A stretch of 54,893 nt of DNA, taken from Desulfatiglans anilini DSM 4660 (GTDB lineage: Bacteria; Desulfobacterota; DSM-4660; Desulfatiglandales; Desulfatiglandaceae). Below the pieces are notes generated by a model. The model searched no databases. It saw only the letters and a list, made by a program, of their open reading frames with translations, and was not told where the DNA came from. A program made the position numbers and the translations under genes. Below are positions 32,500 through 42,038 of this stretch, piece by piece. Each line of letters begins with the position of its first letter. Positions within the stretch are counted from its first letter, which is position 1. The stretch covers positions 1 to 54,893 of the forward strand of contig NZ_AULM01000027.1 of assembly GCF_000422285.1 (NCBI RefSeq), in the 5' to 3' direction.

Positions 32500-33666
32500 A
32501 TGCGCAAGCCGTCGAAAAGCCGCCTCCGATGGGCTGGTTTCGCCGGAGGGATTCTGGTCCTGATCCTGTTGATGCTTTATATGACCGGATTTTTCGTCCC
32601 TGACAAGGTCGGCCCCGGCACCGGGCCCGTGCCCGCACGGGGCGGCGCCGAATCCTATCCCACCGCCGTCGCAGAACGGTCCACGATCACGGAATTCTAT
32701 GAGGCCGTCGGAACCGTGCGTCCCCTCACCGAGACCCGGATCGAATCCCTCGTGCATGCCCGGATCAGAGAGATCCTAGTGCGTCCCGGCGACAGGGTCG
32801 AACAGGACGAACCGCTCGTCCTGCTTGATTCCAGGGAGATCGAAGCACGGCTGGAACAGACCCGCGAGGCCTACGGCGCGGCTCAGGCGCGCGCAGCCGG
32901 GGCACGCCAGGAGATCCTGGCCGCCGAAGCCGTCCTGGAACAGGCCCAGGCCCATCACCGGCGGATCGAGGCGTATGCTGCAGCGGAGGCTGCGACAGCG
33001 CAGGACCTGGAGCAGGCCCTTTCGAGCTTTCAGCAGGCCAAAGCCAGACGGGAGCAGGCCGGGCAAGCCCTGGCCGAGGCCCAGGCCGCCGCTCGGCAAG
33101 CTGAGGAGGCCGTCCGGGCCGCCGACGTCCACCTGGGATACACCCGCATTCTGGCGCCGGAAGACGGGCAGATCGTCGAGCGGCTCGCCGACCCCGGCGA
33201 TCTCGCCCTCCCGGGCAAGACCCTTCTGACCCTGCAAACGCCGGGGCGTCTGCGAATCGAGGCCTATGTCCGCGAAGGACTGCTGCCATGGGTCCGCATC
33301 GGCCAGGAGTTGGCCTGCGTGATCCCGGCTCTCGGGCGGAGGCTGCAGGTGGAGATTCAGGAGATCGTTCCCGCCGCCGACCCCTCCACCCGGTCGATCC
33401 TGGTCAAAGCGGCCCTGCCCTCAGATCCCTCGCTTTTCCCTGGCATGTTCGGCCGCCTCTTGGTGCCGGTCAAGGAAAGACCGGCGATCCTGATCCCGTG
33501 CGCCGCCCCGCGCACGGTCGGGCAGCTTCACACCGTCCTGATCCAGAAGGACGGCCGATGGCAGGAGGTCCTGATCAAGACCGGCCCCATTCATGGCGAT
33601 CGCATCGAGGTCCTCGCCGGGCTCGAAGGCGGAGAGGTACTCGCCGTGCGGGGTGAGCGGCAATGA
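32500..33666 (+). CDS. RND efflux periplasmic adaptor (membrane fusion protein)
   Basis: This 388-residue protein has one N-terminal membrane helix (FAGGILVLILLMLYMTGFFV). A lipoyl-like half-motif (HARIREILVRPGDRVEQDEP), a long alpha-hairpin rich in Ala/Gln, the second lipoyl half (ILAPEDGQIVERLADPGDLA) and beta-barrel domains follow. It links the pump to the outer-membrane duct. GGGAG before the ATG at 32500 fixes the start; an ATG at 32479 would overlap the tolC-like gene. The stop overlaps the pump start (ATGA). Confidence 0.9.
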   Translation: MRKPSKSRLRWAGFAGGILVLILLMLYMTGFFVPDKVGPGTGPVPARGGAESYPTAVAERSTITEFYEAVGTVRPLTETRIESLVHARIREILVRPGDRVEQDEPLVLLDSREIEARLEQTREAYGAAQARAAGARQEILAAEAVLEQAQAHHRRIEAYAAAEAATAQDLEQALSSFQQAKARREQAGQALAEAQAAARQAEEAVRAADVHLGYTRILAPEDGQIVERLADPGDLALPGKTLLTLQTPGRLRIEAYVREGLLPWVRIGQELACVIPALGRRLQVEIQEIVPAADPSTRSILVKAALPSDPSLFPGMFGRLLVPVKERPAILIPCAAPRTVGQLHTVLIQKDGRWQEVLIKTGPIHGDRIEVLAGLEGGEVLAVRGERQ

Positions 33667-36600
33667 ACGATCTCGAAACCACCCCGAAGGGTTTTATCCC
33701 CCTCGTCGTCAAGCAGTTTCTGAATTACCGTCTTTCCATCCTGTTCCTGGTCTTCGCCATGGCCGCCGGCGTGGTCGCCGTCCTGATCACTCCGCGCGAG
33801 GAGGAACCCCAGATCGTGGTTCCCATGGCCGACGTCTTCGTACACGCCCCGGGCGCAACCGCCCAGGAGGTGGAAAAACTCGTCGCCACACCCCTCGAAC
33901 GGCTTCTTTGGCAGATAGAGGGCGTCGAATACGTTTATTCCATGTCCCGCCGGGACATGGCCGTCGTGACCGTGCGCTTCTTTGTGGGGGAACACCGCGA
34001 AAATTCCCTCGTCAAGCTGCACAACAAGATCGCGATGAATATCGACGCGGCGCCCCCCCTCGTCCGTGGCTGGGTCATCAAACCGGTCGAAATCGATGAC
34101 GTTCCCATCCTCAACCTGACCCTGCACTCCGAACGGTACAACGATCACGCCCTGCATCGAATCGGGGAGGAGGTGCTGGCCCGCCTCGCCGAGGTCCCGG
34201 ACATTTCACGGACAGGGGTTGTCGGCGGCCGGGCCCGTGAGGTCCGGGTGGAGGTTTTGCCGGAAAACCTGGCCGCCTTCGGCATCTCGCTGCTGCAGGT
34301 GGTCCACGCGCTCGAAGCCACCGACGCCGCAGTCACCGCCGGGACGATCGTACGCAACAACCATGAGATCACCGTGACGAGCGACGCATTCGTCGCCGAC
34401 GCCCGTGAGGTGGAAAACCTTGTCGTGGGCGTGCACGACGGGAAACCGGTCTACTTGCGCGACCTTGGCGCCGTTTCCGACAGCCCCGAAGAACCGGTCC
34501 GACACGCCCGCTTCGGCCTGTCCTACGCCGAAGCGGAACGCCTCGGCCTCGAGTCCGGGCCCGTCACCCACTCCGCCGTCACCCTGGCCCTCGCCAAGAA
34601 ACGGGGAACCAATGCCGTCGATGTCGCCCGAAACATCCTCGAGCGTATGGAAACGCTCAAAAAAACGGTCATCCCGGACGGGGTCGAGGTGGTCGTGACC
34701 CGCAACTACGGCCGGACGGCGCAGCAGAAGGTCGACGAACTGCTCAGTTCCCTCGTCTTCGCCATCCTGACGGTGGTCGGCCTCCTGGCCCTCACGCTCG
34801 GCTGGAGGGAATCGCTCGTCGTAGCCGTGGCGGTTCCGCTCAGTTTCGCCCTGGCGCTTTTCGTCAACTACCTCTTCGGCTTCACCATCAACCGGGTCAC
34901 GCTCTTCGCGCTCATTCTCTCGCTCGGCCTGGTGGTGGACGACCCGATCATCAATGTCGACAACATCCAGCGCCACATCCTCGCAGGACGCAGAAAACCC
35001 GATATGGCGACCCTCTTCGCGGTCAAGGAGGTCCTGCCGCCTGTCATCATGTCCACCCTGGCGATCATCGTCTCGTTCACCCCTCTTTTCTTCATCACGG
35101 GGATGATGGGCCCCTACATGGCGCCCATGGCCGCCAACGTGCCCCTGACCGTCTCTTTTTCCACCGTTTGCGCCCTGACCGTGGTCCCCTGGCTGAGCTG
35201 GGTCCTGATCCGCAAACGGGCGCCGCAATCGCCGGGCGAGGCGGAGGTGGAAACCGACGCGGCACCCGGATGGATCAGGCGGGTTTATCGGCGGATCACC
35301 GGTCCGTTCCTCGCCTCCCGGCCCATGCGCTGGGCGCTGGCACTCGCCGTCGTTCTGCTGTTGTGCGTCTCGGCGGCATTGGCGCTCTTCAGGCAGGTGC
35401 CGCTCAAGATGCTGCCTTTCGACAACAAGGATGAATTTCAGGTCGTGATCGACATGCCCGAGGGCACACCGCTCGAGGCCACCGACCGGGTGGTGCGGGC
35501 CTTCGAGGACTACCTGCGCGAGGTCCCCGAGGTCACCCACTTCGTCTCCTATGTGGGGACCGGATCTCCCATGGATTTCAACGGGATGGTCCGGCATTAT
35601 TACCTCCGTGAGACCGGCAACCTGGCCGACATCCGCGTCAATCTGGCGGACAAGAAGCGGCGGGTGCAGCAAAGCCACACCATCCTTCTCCGGATCCGAA
35701 AAGACCTGGAAGATCTCGCCCGCCGCGAGGGGGCCCACATCAAGCTGGTGGAAGTCCCCCCCGGCCCCCCGGTCCTTTCCACGATCGTCACCGAGATCTA
35801 CGGCACGCCCGACCAGACCTACGCGGAACTGATCATGGCCGGCAAGCAGGTCCAGGAGGTGATGGCAGAGGAGCCGTTCGTCGTGGACATCGACGACAGC
35901 ACCGAAACCCCGCGCCAGCGCCTGGACTTCCAACCCGACAAGGCCAAGGCCGCTCTGCATGGCGTCTCGACCCACCAAATCGCCCAAACCCTGCGTACGG
36001 CGCTCGAGGGGGGGCAACCCGCGACCGTTCACCTGGCTGGAGAGCGTCAACCCCTTTCCATCCGGATCGTGATGCCCAAAGAGAAGCGATCGGACACCGA
36101 GCACCTTGCAGGCCTCCCGATCCTGACCGCGGAAGGGACGCAGGTTCCGCTGGGAGAACTGGGTGTTTTCAAGGCCGTGGCCGAGGACCAGCCCATCTAT
36201 CACAAGAACCTCGAGCGGGTGGTGTTCGTCTATGCGGAAACGGCAGGAAGGCCCCCGGCCACCGCCATCCTCGACATGCAAGGCGAGCTCAGGAAGAAGC
36301 CCCTTCCTGATGGGATTCGAGCCGAATGGGCCGGCGAAGGGGAGTGGAAGATCACCCTCGACGTCTTCAGGGACCTCGGAATCGCATACGCCGCGGCAAT
36401 GCTGGGCATATACATCCTGCTCGTGATCCAGATGAGCTCGTTCTTCCTTCCGCTCCTGATCATGATATCGGTCCCCTTGACGCTGATCGGCATCATGCCC
36501 GGCTTCTGGTTTCTCAATCTCGCCTTTGCGCCGCCGGTGGAAGGGTTCCAGAACCCCGTTTTTTTCACAGCGACCAGCATGATCGGTATGATCGCCCTCG

Positions 36601-36893
36601 GAGGGATTGTCATCCGCAACTCCCTCGTCCTGATCGAGTTCATTCAGGACGCCCTGAAACAGGGCGTCTCGTTGAAGGACGCCGTCCTCGAAAGCGGCGC
36701 GGCCCGCATGCGGCCCATCCTGTTGACAGCCGCCACCACTGCGCTCGGTGCCTGGCCCATCACCCTGGACCCGATCTTCAGCGGCCTGGCGTGGGCCTTG
36801 ATCTTCGGTCTGGTCGCTTCGACCTTTTTCACCCTGGTTGTCGTTCCCGTGGCCTTTTACGCCCTGAACCTCAAAACCCATCGACCGGAATGA
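33663..36893 (+). CDS. RND-family efflux pump (inner-membrane permease)
   Basis: This 1076-residue proton-driven pump has the normal layout of the HAE/AcrB family. A first membrane helix is followed by a porter domain (GATAQEVEKLVATPLERLLW). A helix bundle includes the relay DDPIINVDNIQRHIL, equivalent to the Asp-rich TM4 motif. A second porter domain and five more helices end the protein (LGGIVIRNSLVLIEFIQDAL). It exports drugs, metals or metabolites with the adaptor and duct encoded just upstream. Substrate cannot be told from sequence. Confidence 0.92.
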   Translation: MNDLETTPKGFIPLVVKQFLNYRLSILFLVFAMAAGVVAVLITPREEEPQIVVPMADVFVHAPGATAQEVEKLVATPLERLLWQIEGVEYVYSMSRRDMAVVTVRFFVGEHRENSLVKLHNKIAMNIDAAPPLVRGWVIKPVEIDDVPILNLTLHSERYNDHALHRIGEEVLARLAEVPDISRTGVVGGRAREVRVEVLPENLAAFGISLLQVVHALEATDAAVTAGTIVRNNHEITVTSDAFVADAREVENLVVGVHDGKPVYLRDLGAVSDSPEEPVRHARFGLSYAEAERLGLESGPVTHSAVTLALAKKRGTNAVDVARNILERMETLKKTVIPDGVEVVVTRNYGRTAQQKVDELLSSLVFAILTVVGLLALTLGWRESLVVAVAVPLSFALALFVNYLFGFTINRVTLFALILSLGLVVDDPIINVDNIQRHILAGRRKPDMATLFAVKEVLPPVIMSTLAIIVSFTPLFFITGMMGPYMAPMAANVPLTVSFSTVCALTVVPWLSWVLIRKRAPQSPGEAEVETDAAPGWIRRVYRRITGPFLASRPMRWALALAVVLLLCVSAALALFRQVPLKMLPFDNKDEFQVVIDMPEGTPLEATDRVVRAFEDYLREVPEVTHFVSYVGTGSPMDFNGMVRHYYLRETGNLADIRVNLADKKRRVQQSHTILLRIRKDLEDLARREGAHIKLVEVPPGPPVLSTIVTEIYGTPDQTYAELIMAGKQVQEVMAEEPFVVDIDDSTETPRQRLDFQPDKAKAALHGVSTHQIAQTLRTALEGGQPATVHLAGERQPLSIRIVMPKEKRSDTEHLAGLPILTAEGTQVPLGELGVFKAVAEDQPIYHKNLERVVFVYAETAGRPPATAILDMQGELRKKPLPDGIRAEWAGEGEWKITLDVFRDLGIAYAAAMLGIYILLVIQMSSFFLPLLIMISVPLTLIGIMPGFWFLNLAFAPPVEGFQNPVFFTATSMIGMIALGGIVIRNSLVLIEFIQDALKQGVSLKDAVLESGAARMRPILLTAATTALGAWPITLDPIFSGLAWALIFGLVASTFFTLVVVPVAFYALNLKTHRPE

Positions 36894-36933
36894 AACGACC
36901 GGTCTCCAGGCGCGTCGGCCGGTATCTTTTGAA

Positions 36934-36962
36934 TTGACAAAGCCCCGTCCATTGAAGAATAT
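36934..36962 (+). promoter_or_regulatory. Candidate promoter before folC
   Basis: TTGACA (36934-36939) is followed after 17 bases by GAATAT (36957-36962). It lies after the pump stop codon and would read through repeat copy F into folC. The -10 match is moderate. Confidence 0.3.
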
Positions 36963-36998
36963 ACGGACCACTTTCGAATGGAGGCTGGGCCCGGTCAG

Positions 36999-37015
36999 CC
37001 CGCCTCAACGGCGGG
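36999..37015. terminator. Short GC hairpin after the efflux operon
   Basis: CCCGCC-TCAAC-GGCGGG forms a six-pair stem followed by only TTCTC. Without a real T-run it is a weak candidate terminator. Confidence 0.25.
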
Positions 37016-37094
37016 TTCTCCGCCCGGCCGGGCAGTTCACCATTGTAGCGCAACGCGGGCTGGAAGCCTCGCCGGATCACCCTATACCCAGATA

Positions 37095-37270
37095 GATCCC
37101 ATCCGGAAATGATTTTCCGGTAGAACCCGGTTTCCAATCCGGAAATGAGGACTTTTGGCCAATATCAAGGAAATCAAGCGTTTGCGCGGAGGCGACCTAC
37201 AGGTCGCCGCACAAGCAAACGTGCAGATTGACGCCGAGATTGGCCAAAAAGGCCACTTCCGGATGGAAAC
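37095..37270 (+). mobile_element. MITE-like nested inverted repeat, copy F (reference copy, flanked by CAGATA)
   Basis: This is the most complete copy: 176 bp with a 35-nt tail (37095-37129, GATCCCATCCGGAAATG) and a 141-nt palindromic core (37130-37270) running from GTTTCC to GGAAAC. The core's outer arms match over about 32 nt. An inner pair GTTTGC/GCAAAC surrounds the apex GGCGACCT-AC-AGGTCGCC (37191-37208). CAGATA at 37089-37094 and 37271-37276 abut the ends exactly. No open reading frame of meaning is present. Confidence 0.85.
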
Positions 37271-37282
37271 CAGATAAAGACT

Positions 37283-38575
37283 ATGCAACCATCATCCTAC
37301 CAAGAAGCGCTCGGTTCCCTTTACCGACTGCAGAAGTTCGGCATCAAGTTCGGGCTGTCCCAGACGGCCCATCTCCTCGAGGCCTTCGGAAACCCGCATC
37401 TCGGCGAGCGATACGTCCACATCGCGGGTACGAACGGCAAGGGGTCCGTCTCCGTGTTCCTTGCCGCCATCCTCGAGGAGGCGGGATACCGTGTCGGATT
37501 TTATTCATCCCCGCATCTCGTTCGCTTCACGGAGCGCTTCCGCATCAACGGCGCAGAGATGTCCCCGCAGGAGGCGGTTTCACTGATCGGAGAAACCCTC
37601 GGGGCTATCGTTCCCGAGGAGCCGCCGACCTTCTTCGAAGCGGTGACTGCCATGGCCCTGGTCTATTTCAAACGCCGCCAAACGGATCTCGCCATCCTCG
37701 AAGTAGGGATGGGCGGACGGCTGGATGCCACCAACCTCATTACGCCCCTTGTTTCGGCCATTACCAACATCTCCCTGGAGCACCAGGCCTATCTGGGAAG
37801 GACGCTCCGGCAGATCGCCTGGGAAAAGGCAGGCATCATCAAGCCCGGTGTGCCCGTATTCACGGCCGCCCAACAGCCTGCCGTCCTCTCCGTCTTCGAA
37901 GGCATCGCCCGGCAAAAGGGGGCTCCCCTGTATCGGATCGGCAAAGAAATCCGCTACCGCAAAACGTCGCGCGGTCTCAACTTTTACGGCCGCTTTCAGT
38001 CCCTCCGAGACCTGCAGCTCGGCCTCAGAGGCTGCTATCAAAGCCGGAATGCCGCCCTTGCCCTTGCGCTGGCCGAAGAGCTGCGGGAGGCGGGGTGGGC
38101 GGTTTCAGAGGATCACATGCGCAGGGGCCTTCAAAAGGCCTTCTGGCCCGGCAGGATGCACGTGGTATCGGAGGAGCCCGTCATCATCCTGGACGGGGCG
38201 CACAACCCGGCCGCCATGCGGCACCTGGCCGCGGCGGTCCAGTCGGAATTCCCCGGCAGGCGCCTGATCCTCGTCATCGGCATCATGGAGGACAAAGACA
38301 TCCCCGGCGTCCTCTCCGGCATCCTCCCCATCAGTTCGTATGTCATCTACACACGGCCGGTCTATGCCCGAGCGGCCGACCCGAAACAGCTCATGTCGGC
38401 GGCGGGGACCCATGCGCCTCCCGGGGAAACCGCCGGCTCCATCCCGGAAGCCATCGCCAGGGCGCGTTCACTGGCCGGAAAAGAGGATGTCATCCTGATC
38501 TGCGGCTCCCTTTTTACCGTCGGGGAGGCCCTCGTCGTCTTCGACCCCCTCAAGAACCAACCTGATCCGCCCTAG
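37283..38575 (+). CDS. folC: Bifunctional folylpolyglutamate/dihydrofolate synthase
   Basis: This 430-residue Mur-ligase-family enzyme adds glutamates to dihydropteroate and folates using ATP. It shows the P-loop GTNGKGS at residues 49-55, YSSPHLVRFTERFRING, the Mg-binding EVGMGGRLDATN and the C-terminal-domain DGAHNP. Length matches FolC. The ATG lies 12 bases after repeat copy F and no ribosome site is visible. It is followed within 40 bases by lptD, a frequent downstream neighbour in this lineage by my recollection. Confidence 0.93.
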   Translation: MQPSSYQEALGSLYRLQKFGIKFGLSQTAHLLEAFGNPHLGERYVHIAGTNGKGSVSVFLAAILEEAGYRVGFYSSPHLVRFTERFRINGAEMSPQEAVSLIGETLGAIVPEEPPTFFEAVTAMALVYFKRRQTDLAILEVGMGGRLDATNLITPLVSAITNISLEHQAYLGRTLRQIAWEKAGIIKPGVPVFTAAQQPAVLSVFEGIARQKGAPLYRIGKEIRYRKTSRGLNFYGRFQSLRDLQLGLRGCYQSRNAALALALAEELREAGWAVSEDHMRRGLQKAFWPGRMHVVSEEPVIILDGAHNPAAMRHLAAAVQSEFPGRRLILVIGIMEDKDIPGVLSGILPISSYVIYTRPVYARAADPKQLMSAAGTHAPPGETAGSIPEAIARARSLAGKEDVILICGSLFTVGEALVVFDPLKNQPDPP

Positions 38576-38609
38576 CCATTTGGCGCGGCAGGCTGCGAAG
38601 GACCTTGTC

Positions 38610-40862
38610 ATGCATCATACCGGCACACCCCGGCTCATCGCGATTCTCCTCACCGCCGGTCTTTTCCTGTCCACGATGGCGGCCGGAACCTCCTCCGGCT
38701 GGTGCCAGGAGTGGGGCAGGCGGGTCGATACGGTCGTGTCGCCGGACATCCCGTGGGAGATCTTCGGAGATGAACTCGGTTACGACAACAGGACTCAGCA
38801 GTACAGGGCCAAAGGCAACGTCATCATCACCAAAGGGGCCCAGTCGCTTTATGCCGACGAAGCCTTTTACGACCAGAGGACCGGCATCGCCGAGGTCTGG
38901 GGCAACGTACGGCTCAGGAGCGGCGGAGACACCTTCACCGGAGACCACGCGGTTTTCAACCTGCAGACCCAGACCGGGAGCATTACGAACGGCGTTCTTT
39001 TTCTCAAGCAAAACCACGTCTACATCAGCGGAAAACACATGGAAAAGGTCGGCCCGGATACCTACCTGATCCACGAGGCCCGGCTGACGACCTGCGACGG
39101 CCCGGACCCGGCCTGGTTCATCACAGGCAGCAAGGTCAAGGTCACCGTGGAGGGATACGGGACGGTCGAAGGCGCCTCCTTCCGCGTCAAAGACCTGCCG
39201 GTGCTTTATCTTCCCTACATGATCTTTCCCGCCAAGACCAAACGCCAGACCGGGCTGCTTCCGCCGCGCATCGGCTACTCGAGTCTGAACGGAGCCGATA
39301 TCGAAATTCCCTTCTTCTGGGCCATCTCGGATCAGGCCGATGCCACTTTTTACCAGCGATACCTGAGCCAACGCGGCTATATGCAGGGGGTCGAGTTCAA
39401 CTACATCCTGGACCCCCGCTCGAAGGGAACCTTCCTGGCGGATGTCCTCTCCGACGATGAAAGCCCCAAGAATATGACCGACAGCGATTCCCTGGATGTC
39501 AGTCCGCTGCCGCGCACCAACGAAACCCGCTACTGGCTGAGGGGGCGCGCCGACCAGGCCCTCCCGGCAGGCATGATGGCAAAAGCGGATCTGGACTACG
39601 TGAGCGATCAGGACTACCTGCGGGAATTCGATGACGGTCCGATCGGCTTCGATGCCAGGCCCGATCTTGCAGACGATTGGGGGCGGCCTCTCGACGATCG
39701 GTACGCGGCCCTGCGCCGTTCGGCCGTGCGACTCGCTCGGGACGGCAGCAGCTACAGCCTTCAGGGTGGAACCGCCTACTATCAGCGGCCCGAAAATTTG
39801 GCCGCCGATCGGACCGCGCAACCGCTGGGGGATCTCTATTTCAATATGCTGCCGCGCAAATATTTCGACTTCCCCATGTTCACCGCCCTCGGCTCCGACT
39901 ACACCTACGTCTGGCGGGATGCCGGGGACACGGGGCATCGTTTGTCTCTCGCCCCCGAGGCCCGGTTTCCCTTTTTTCCGGGGCGTTATCTGGAATTCGA
40001 GCCCTCCGTGCGCTACATTTACAACGCCCGATGGGTCGAGCGCGAATCCACCGGCGAGAACGACCGGAATTCCAATCAGGCCTACGAACTGGCAGCCGAG
40101 TTGTCCACCAACCTGGACCGGATCTATCCGATCGACTGGATGGGGGCCAGGAAGCTGAAGCACAAGATCAGGCCCTCTTTCGCCTATCGATACCGCTCCT
40201 TGAAGGAAGAAAAGCAGGCCGTGCCCTGGTTCGAAGACATCATGCGCGAGCGACCGGCCAACGTGTTCGAAGTCAGCCTCGAAAATTTTCTGGATGCCCG
40301 CCTGGAAGACGAAAAAGGAGCGGTTTCCTACCGCCAATGGGCCACCTTCGACCTGACGCAGGGATACGATATCGGCGAGGCCCGTCACCCCGATGATCCA
40401 TACGATGAACGGCCGTTCACCCCCCTCGAGGCGGACCTCGTCCTGCGTCCCCTCCCCAGGGTGGACCTGCGGGGAAATGCCCAGTGGGATCATTACGACA
40501 AGGAAATCGTTTCGACGACCGTTTCGTTGGATATGGCCCTCGACAGGCGCAACGGTCTGCGCGACTATTACCGGCTCGACTACGTGTACCGGCGCGACGG
40601 GCAACAGGACCTGAATTTCCTGGTGGACGTGAACCTTTTTTACGGCCTGTGGGCGGGGACATCCCTCGAGAGAAACATAGAGGAAAAGGAAAACATCTCC
40701 AGCCGTTATTGGGTGGGCTATCGAAGCCAATGCTGGGCCACGAGCCTCTTTCTGGAGAACACCGACGCCGACTCACGGGTGGGGATCATGATCGAACTTT
40801 TTGGCCTCGGAGAAATCGGTGCACACAGCTCGTGGACGCGGGTCGAAGACAACCGCGACTAG
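38610..40862 (+). CDS. lptD: LPS-assembly outer-membrane protein LptD
   Basis: This 750-residue protein has a signal peptide (LIAILLTAGLFLSTMAAGTS), then an OstA/LptA-like jellyroll (YRAKGNVIITKGAQSLYADE) and a long beta-barrel with many aromatic girdle residues. LptD with LptE inserts lipopolysaccharide into the outer leaflet. The ATG at 38610 has GAAGGA upstream; a TTG at 38580 in frame is less likely. Its presence shows a diderm cell with an outer membrane. It ends against the convergent DUF368 gene with a 4-base overlap. Confidence 0.92.
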   Translation: MHHTGTPRLIAILLTAGLFLSTMAAGTSSGWCQEWGRRVDTVVSPDIPWEIFGDELGYDNRTQQYRAKGNVIITKGAQSLYADEAFYDQRTGIAEVWGNVRLRSGGDTFTGDHAVFNLQTQTGSITNGVLFLKQNHVYISGKHMEKVGPDTYLIHEARLTTCDGPDPAWFITGSKVKVTVEGYGTVEGASFRVKDLPVLYLPYMIFPAKTKRQTGLLPPRIGYSSLNGADIEIPFFWAISDQADATFYQRYLSQRGYMQGVEFNYILDPRSKGTFLADVLSDDESPKNMTDSDSLDVSPLPRTNETRYWLRGRADQALPAGMMAKADLDYVSDQDYLREFDDGPIGFDARPDLADDWGRPLDDRYAALRRSAVRLARDGSSYSLQGGTAYYQRPENLAADRTAQPLGDLYFNMLPRKYFDFPMFTALGSDYTYVWRDAGDTGHRLSLAPEARFPFFPGRYLEFEPSVRYIYNARWVERESTGENDRNSNQAYELAAELSTNLDRIYPIDWMGARKLKHKIRPSFAYRYRSLKEEKQAVPWFEDIMRERPANVFEVSLENFLDARLEDEKGAVSYRQWATFDLTQGYDIGEARHPDDPYDERPFTPLEADLVLRPLPRVDLRGNAQWDHYDKEIVSTTVSLDMALDRRNGLRDYYRLDYVYRRDGQQDLNFLVDVNLFYGLWAGTSLERNIEEKENISSRYWVGYRSQCWATSLFLENTDADSRVGIMIELFGLGEIGAHSSWTRVEDNRD

Positions 40863-41770
40863 GCCGATCGGACCGCCAATCGATCCAACCCCAGAACGAG
40901 CACAAACCCCACCATCATCAGCAGCAAGGCCCCCAGAACCTCTCCATTCCACTGAGGAGGAAGCGCGTTGATCTGCGCAGCGGCCTCCTTCCAAGGCCAC
41001 ACCTTGCGGAGCGACCCGAGCATCAGACCTGTCAGGACCGCTACCATGGCATCATGGTACCGATCGAGCAGCCAACCGAGAAGACGCGAAAACGCAGCGA
41101 GCCCGACGCAGGCACCCAGGGCCAGCAGACCAAGGACCACCATGTCACGCTCGTTGACGGCATCGAGCACGGTCTGGTATTTGCCCAACAGCACCAGGAC
41201 AAAAGAACCTGAAATCCCCGGAAGGATCATGGCACAGATGGCGACCGCACCGCTCATGAAAAGATACCAGGGCGCGTCGGGCGGAGCGACCGGCACGAGG
41301 CCCACCAGCCAGTAGGCGCCTAAGAGCCCTCCAATGAACGTCACAAACAACAGGGGGCGCCATGCCGAGACCCGGCGGCCGACGACCACGACGGACGCCA
41401 CGATGAGGCCGAAAAAAAAGGACCAGATGAAGATCGGATGATCCCGAAGAAGCCAGCTCAGGAGACGCGCCAGGGAAAAAATCGCAGTCAGGATACCGAT
41501 CCCCAAGGCCAGAAGAAAGCGCCAGGCGACATGGTCGGCGGCCCCTCTGAAATTCCCCTTGAGAATCATCTTCAGCGCTTCTGCGTCAAAGGAACGAATC
41601 GCATGGATCAATCTTTCGTAAATCCCGAGAATGAAGGCCATGGTCCCGCCGGAAACGCCCGGAACCACATCGGCGGCACCCATGCAGACGCCCTTGAGCG
41701 CCAGCAGCGCATCCTCCCTCAAAAGCGCCATCGAACCGTACGAGGCTCCCGGCCTCTTGTGGTTGTCCAT
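40859..41770 (-). CDS. popT: DUF368 polyprenyl-phosphate transporter (PopT-like)
   Basis: This 303-residue inner-membrane protein carries the DUF368 signature GAADVVPGVSGGTMAFILGIYERLI (partial) near its start and a related second half with LPGISGSFVLVLLGKY. The DUF368 family was shown to recycle undecaprenyl phosphate across the membrane and is named PopT. GGGAGAG upstream sets the ATG at 41770. It lies downstream of uppP on the same strand with a gap of about 270 bases. That gap holds a 74-codon frame with no recognisable family. Confidence 0.85.
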   Translation of the reverse strand: MDNHKRPGASYGSMALLREDALLALKGVCMGAADVVPGVSGGTMAFILGIYERLIHAIRSFDAEALKMILKGNFRGAADHVAWRFLLALGIGILTAIFSLARLLSWLLRDHPIFIWSFFFGLIVASVVVVGRRVSAWRPLLFVTFIGGLLGAYWLVGLVPVAPPDAPWYLFMSGAVAICAMILPGISGSFVLVLLGKYQTVLDAVNERDMVVLGLLALGACVGLAAFSRLLGWLLDRYHDAMVAVLTGLMLGSLRKVWPWKEAAAQINALPPQWNGEVLGALLLMMVGFVLVLGLDRLAVRSA

Positions 41771-42038
41771 TTCAGTTCTCTCCCTGAATCCACCCGAATC
41801 CGTTCCCGCTTCCATCGTAGAACCATGTTCTTGCGGCATGACCCTTCAAATCGGCCGTTTGCCGGAAGGCAGCCTTCATGGCGCCGCACAGGCCACGGCT
41901 CAGGTCCATGCCGAAACCGGCGATCCGCCCCACTGAATGGAAGCGAGGTTGCGCAGGATCATTTTCTCGAGATGGAAGCGAATCATTGCTGTGCATGAAC
42001 CCGCCGGCTGCCCTGGCGTTGCCTACAGCCCGCTCCTC

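Noticed and set aside
34206..36971. 921-codon minus-strand frame
   Set aside because: Antisense shadow of the RND pump with low-complexity Asp/Gly/His composition.
38550..40730. 726-codon minus-strand frame
   Set aside because: Antisense shadow of lptD.
41772..41996. Possible small gene between uppP and the DUF368 gene
   Set aside because: No ribosome site, family resemblance or coding bias was convincing.
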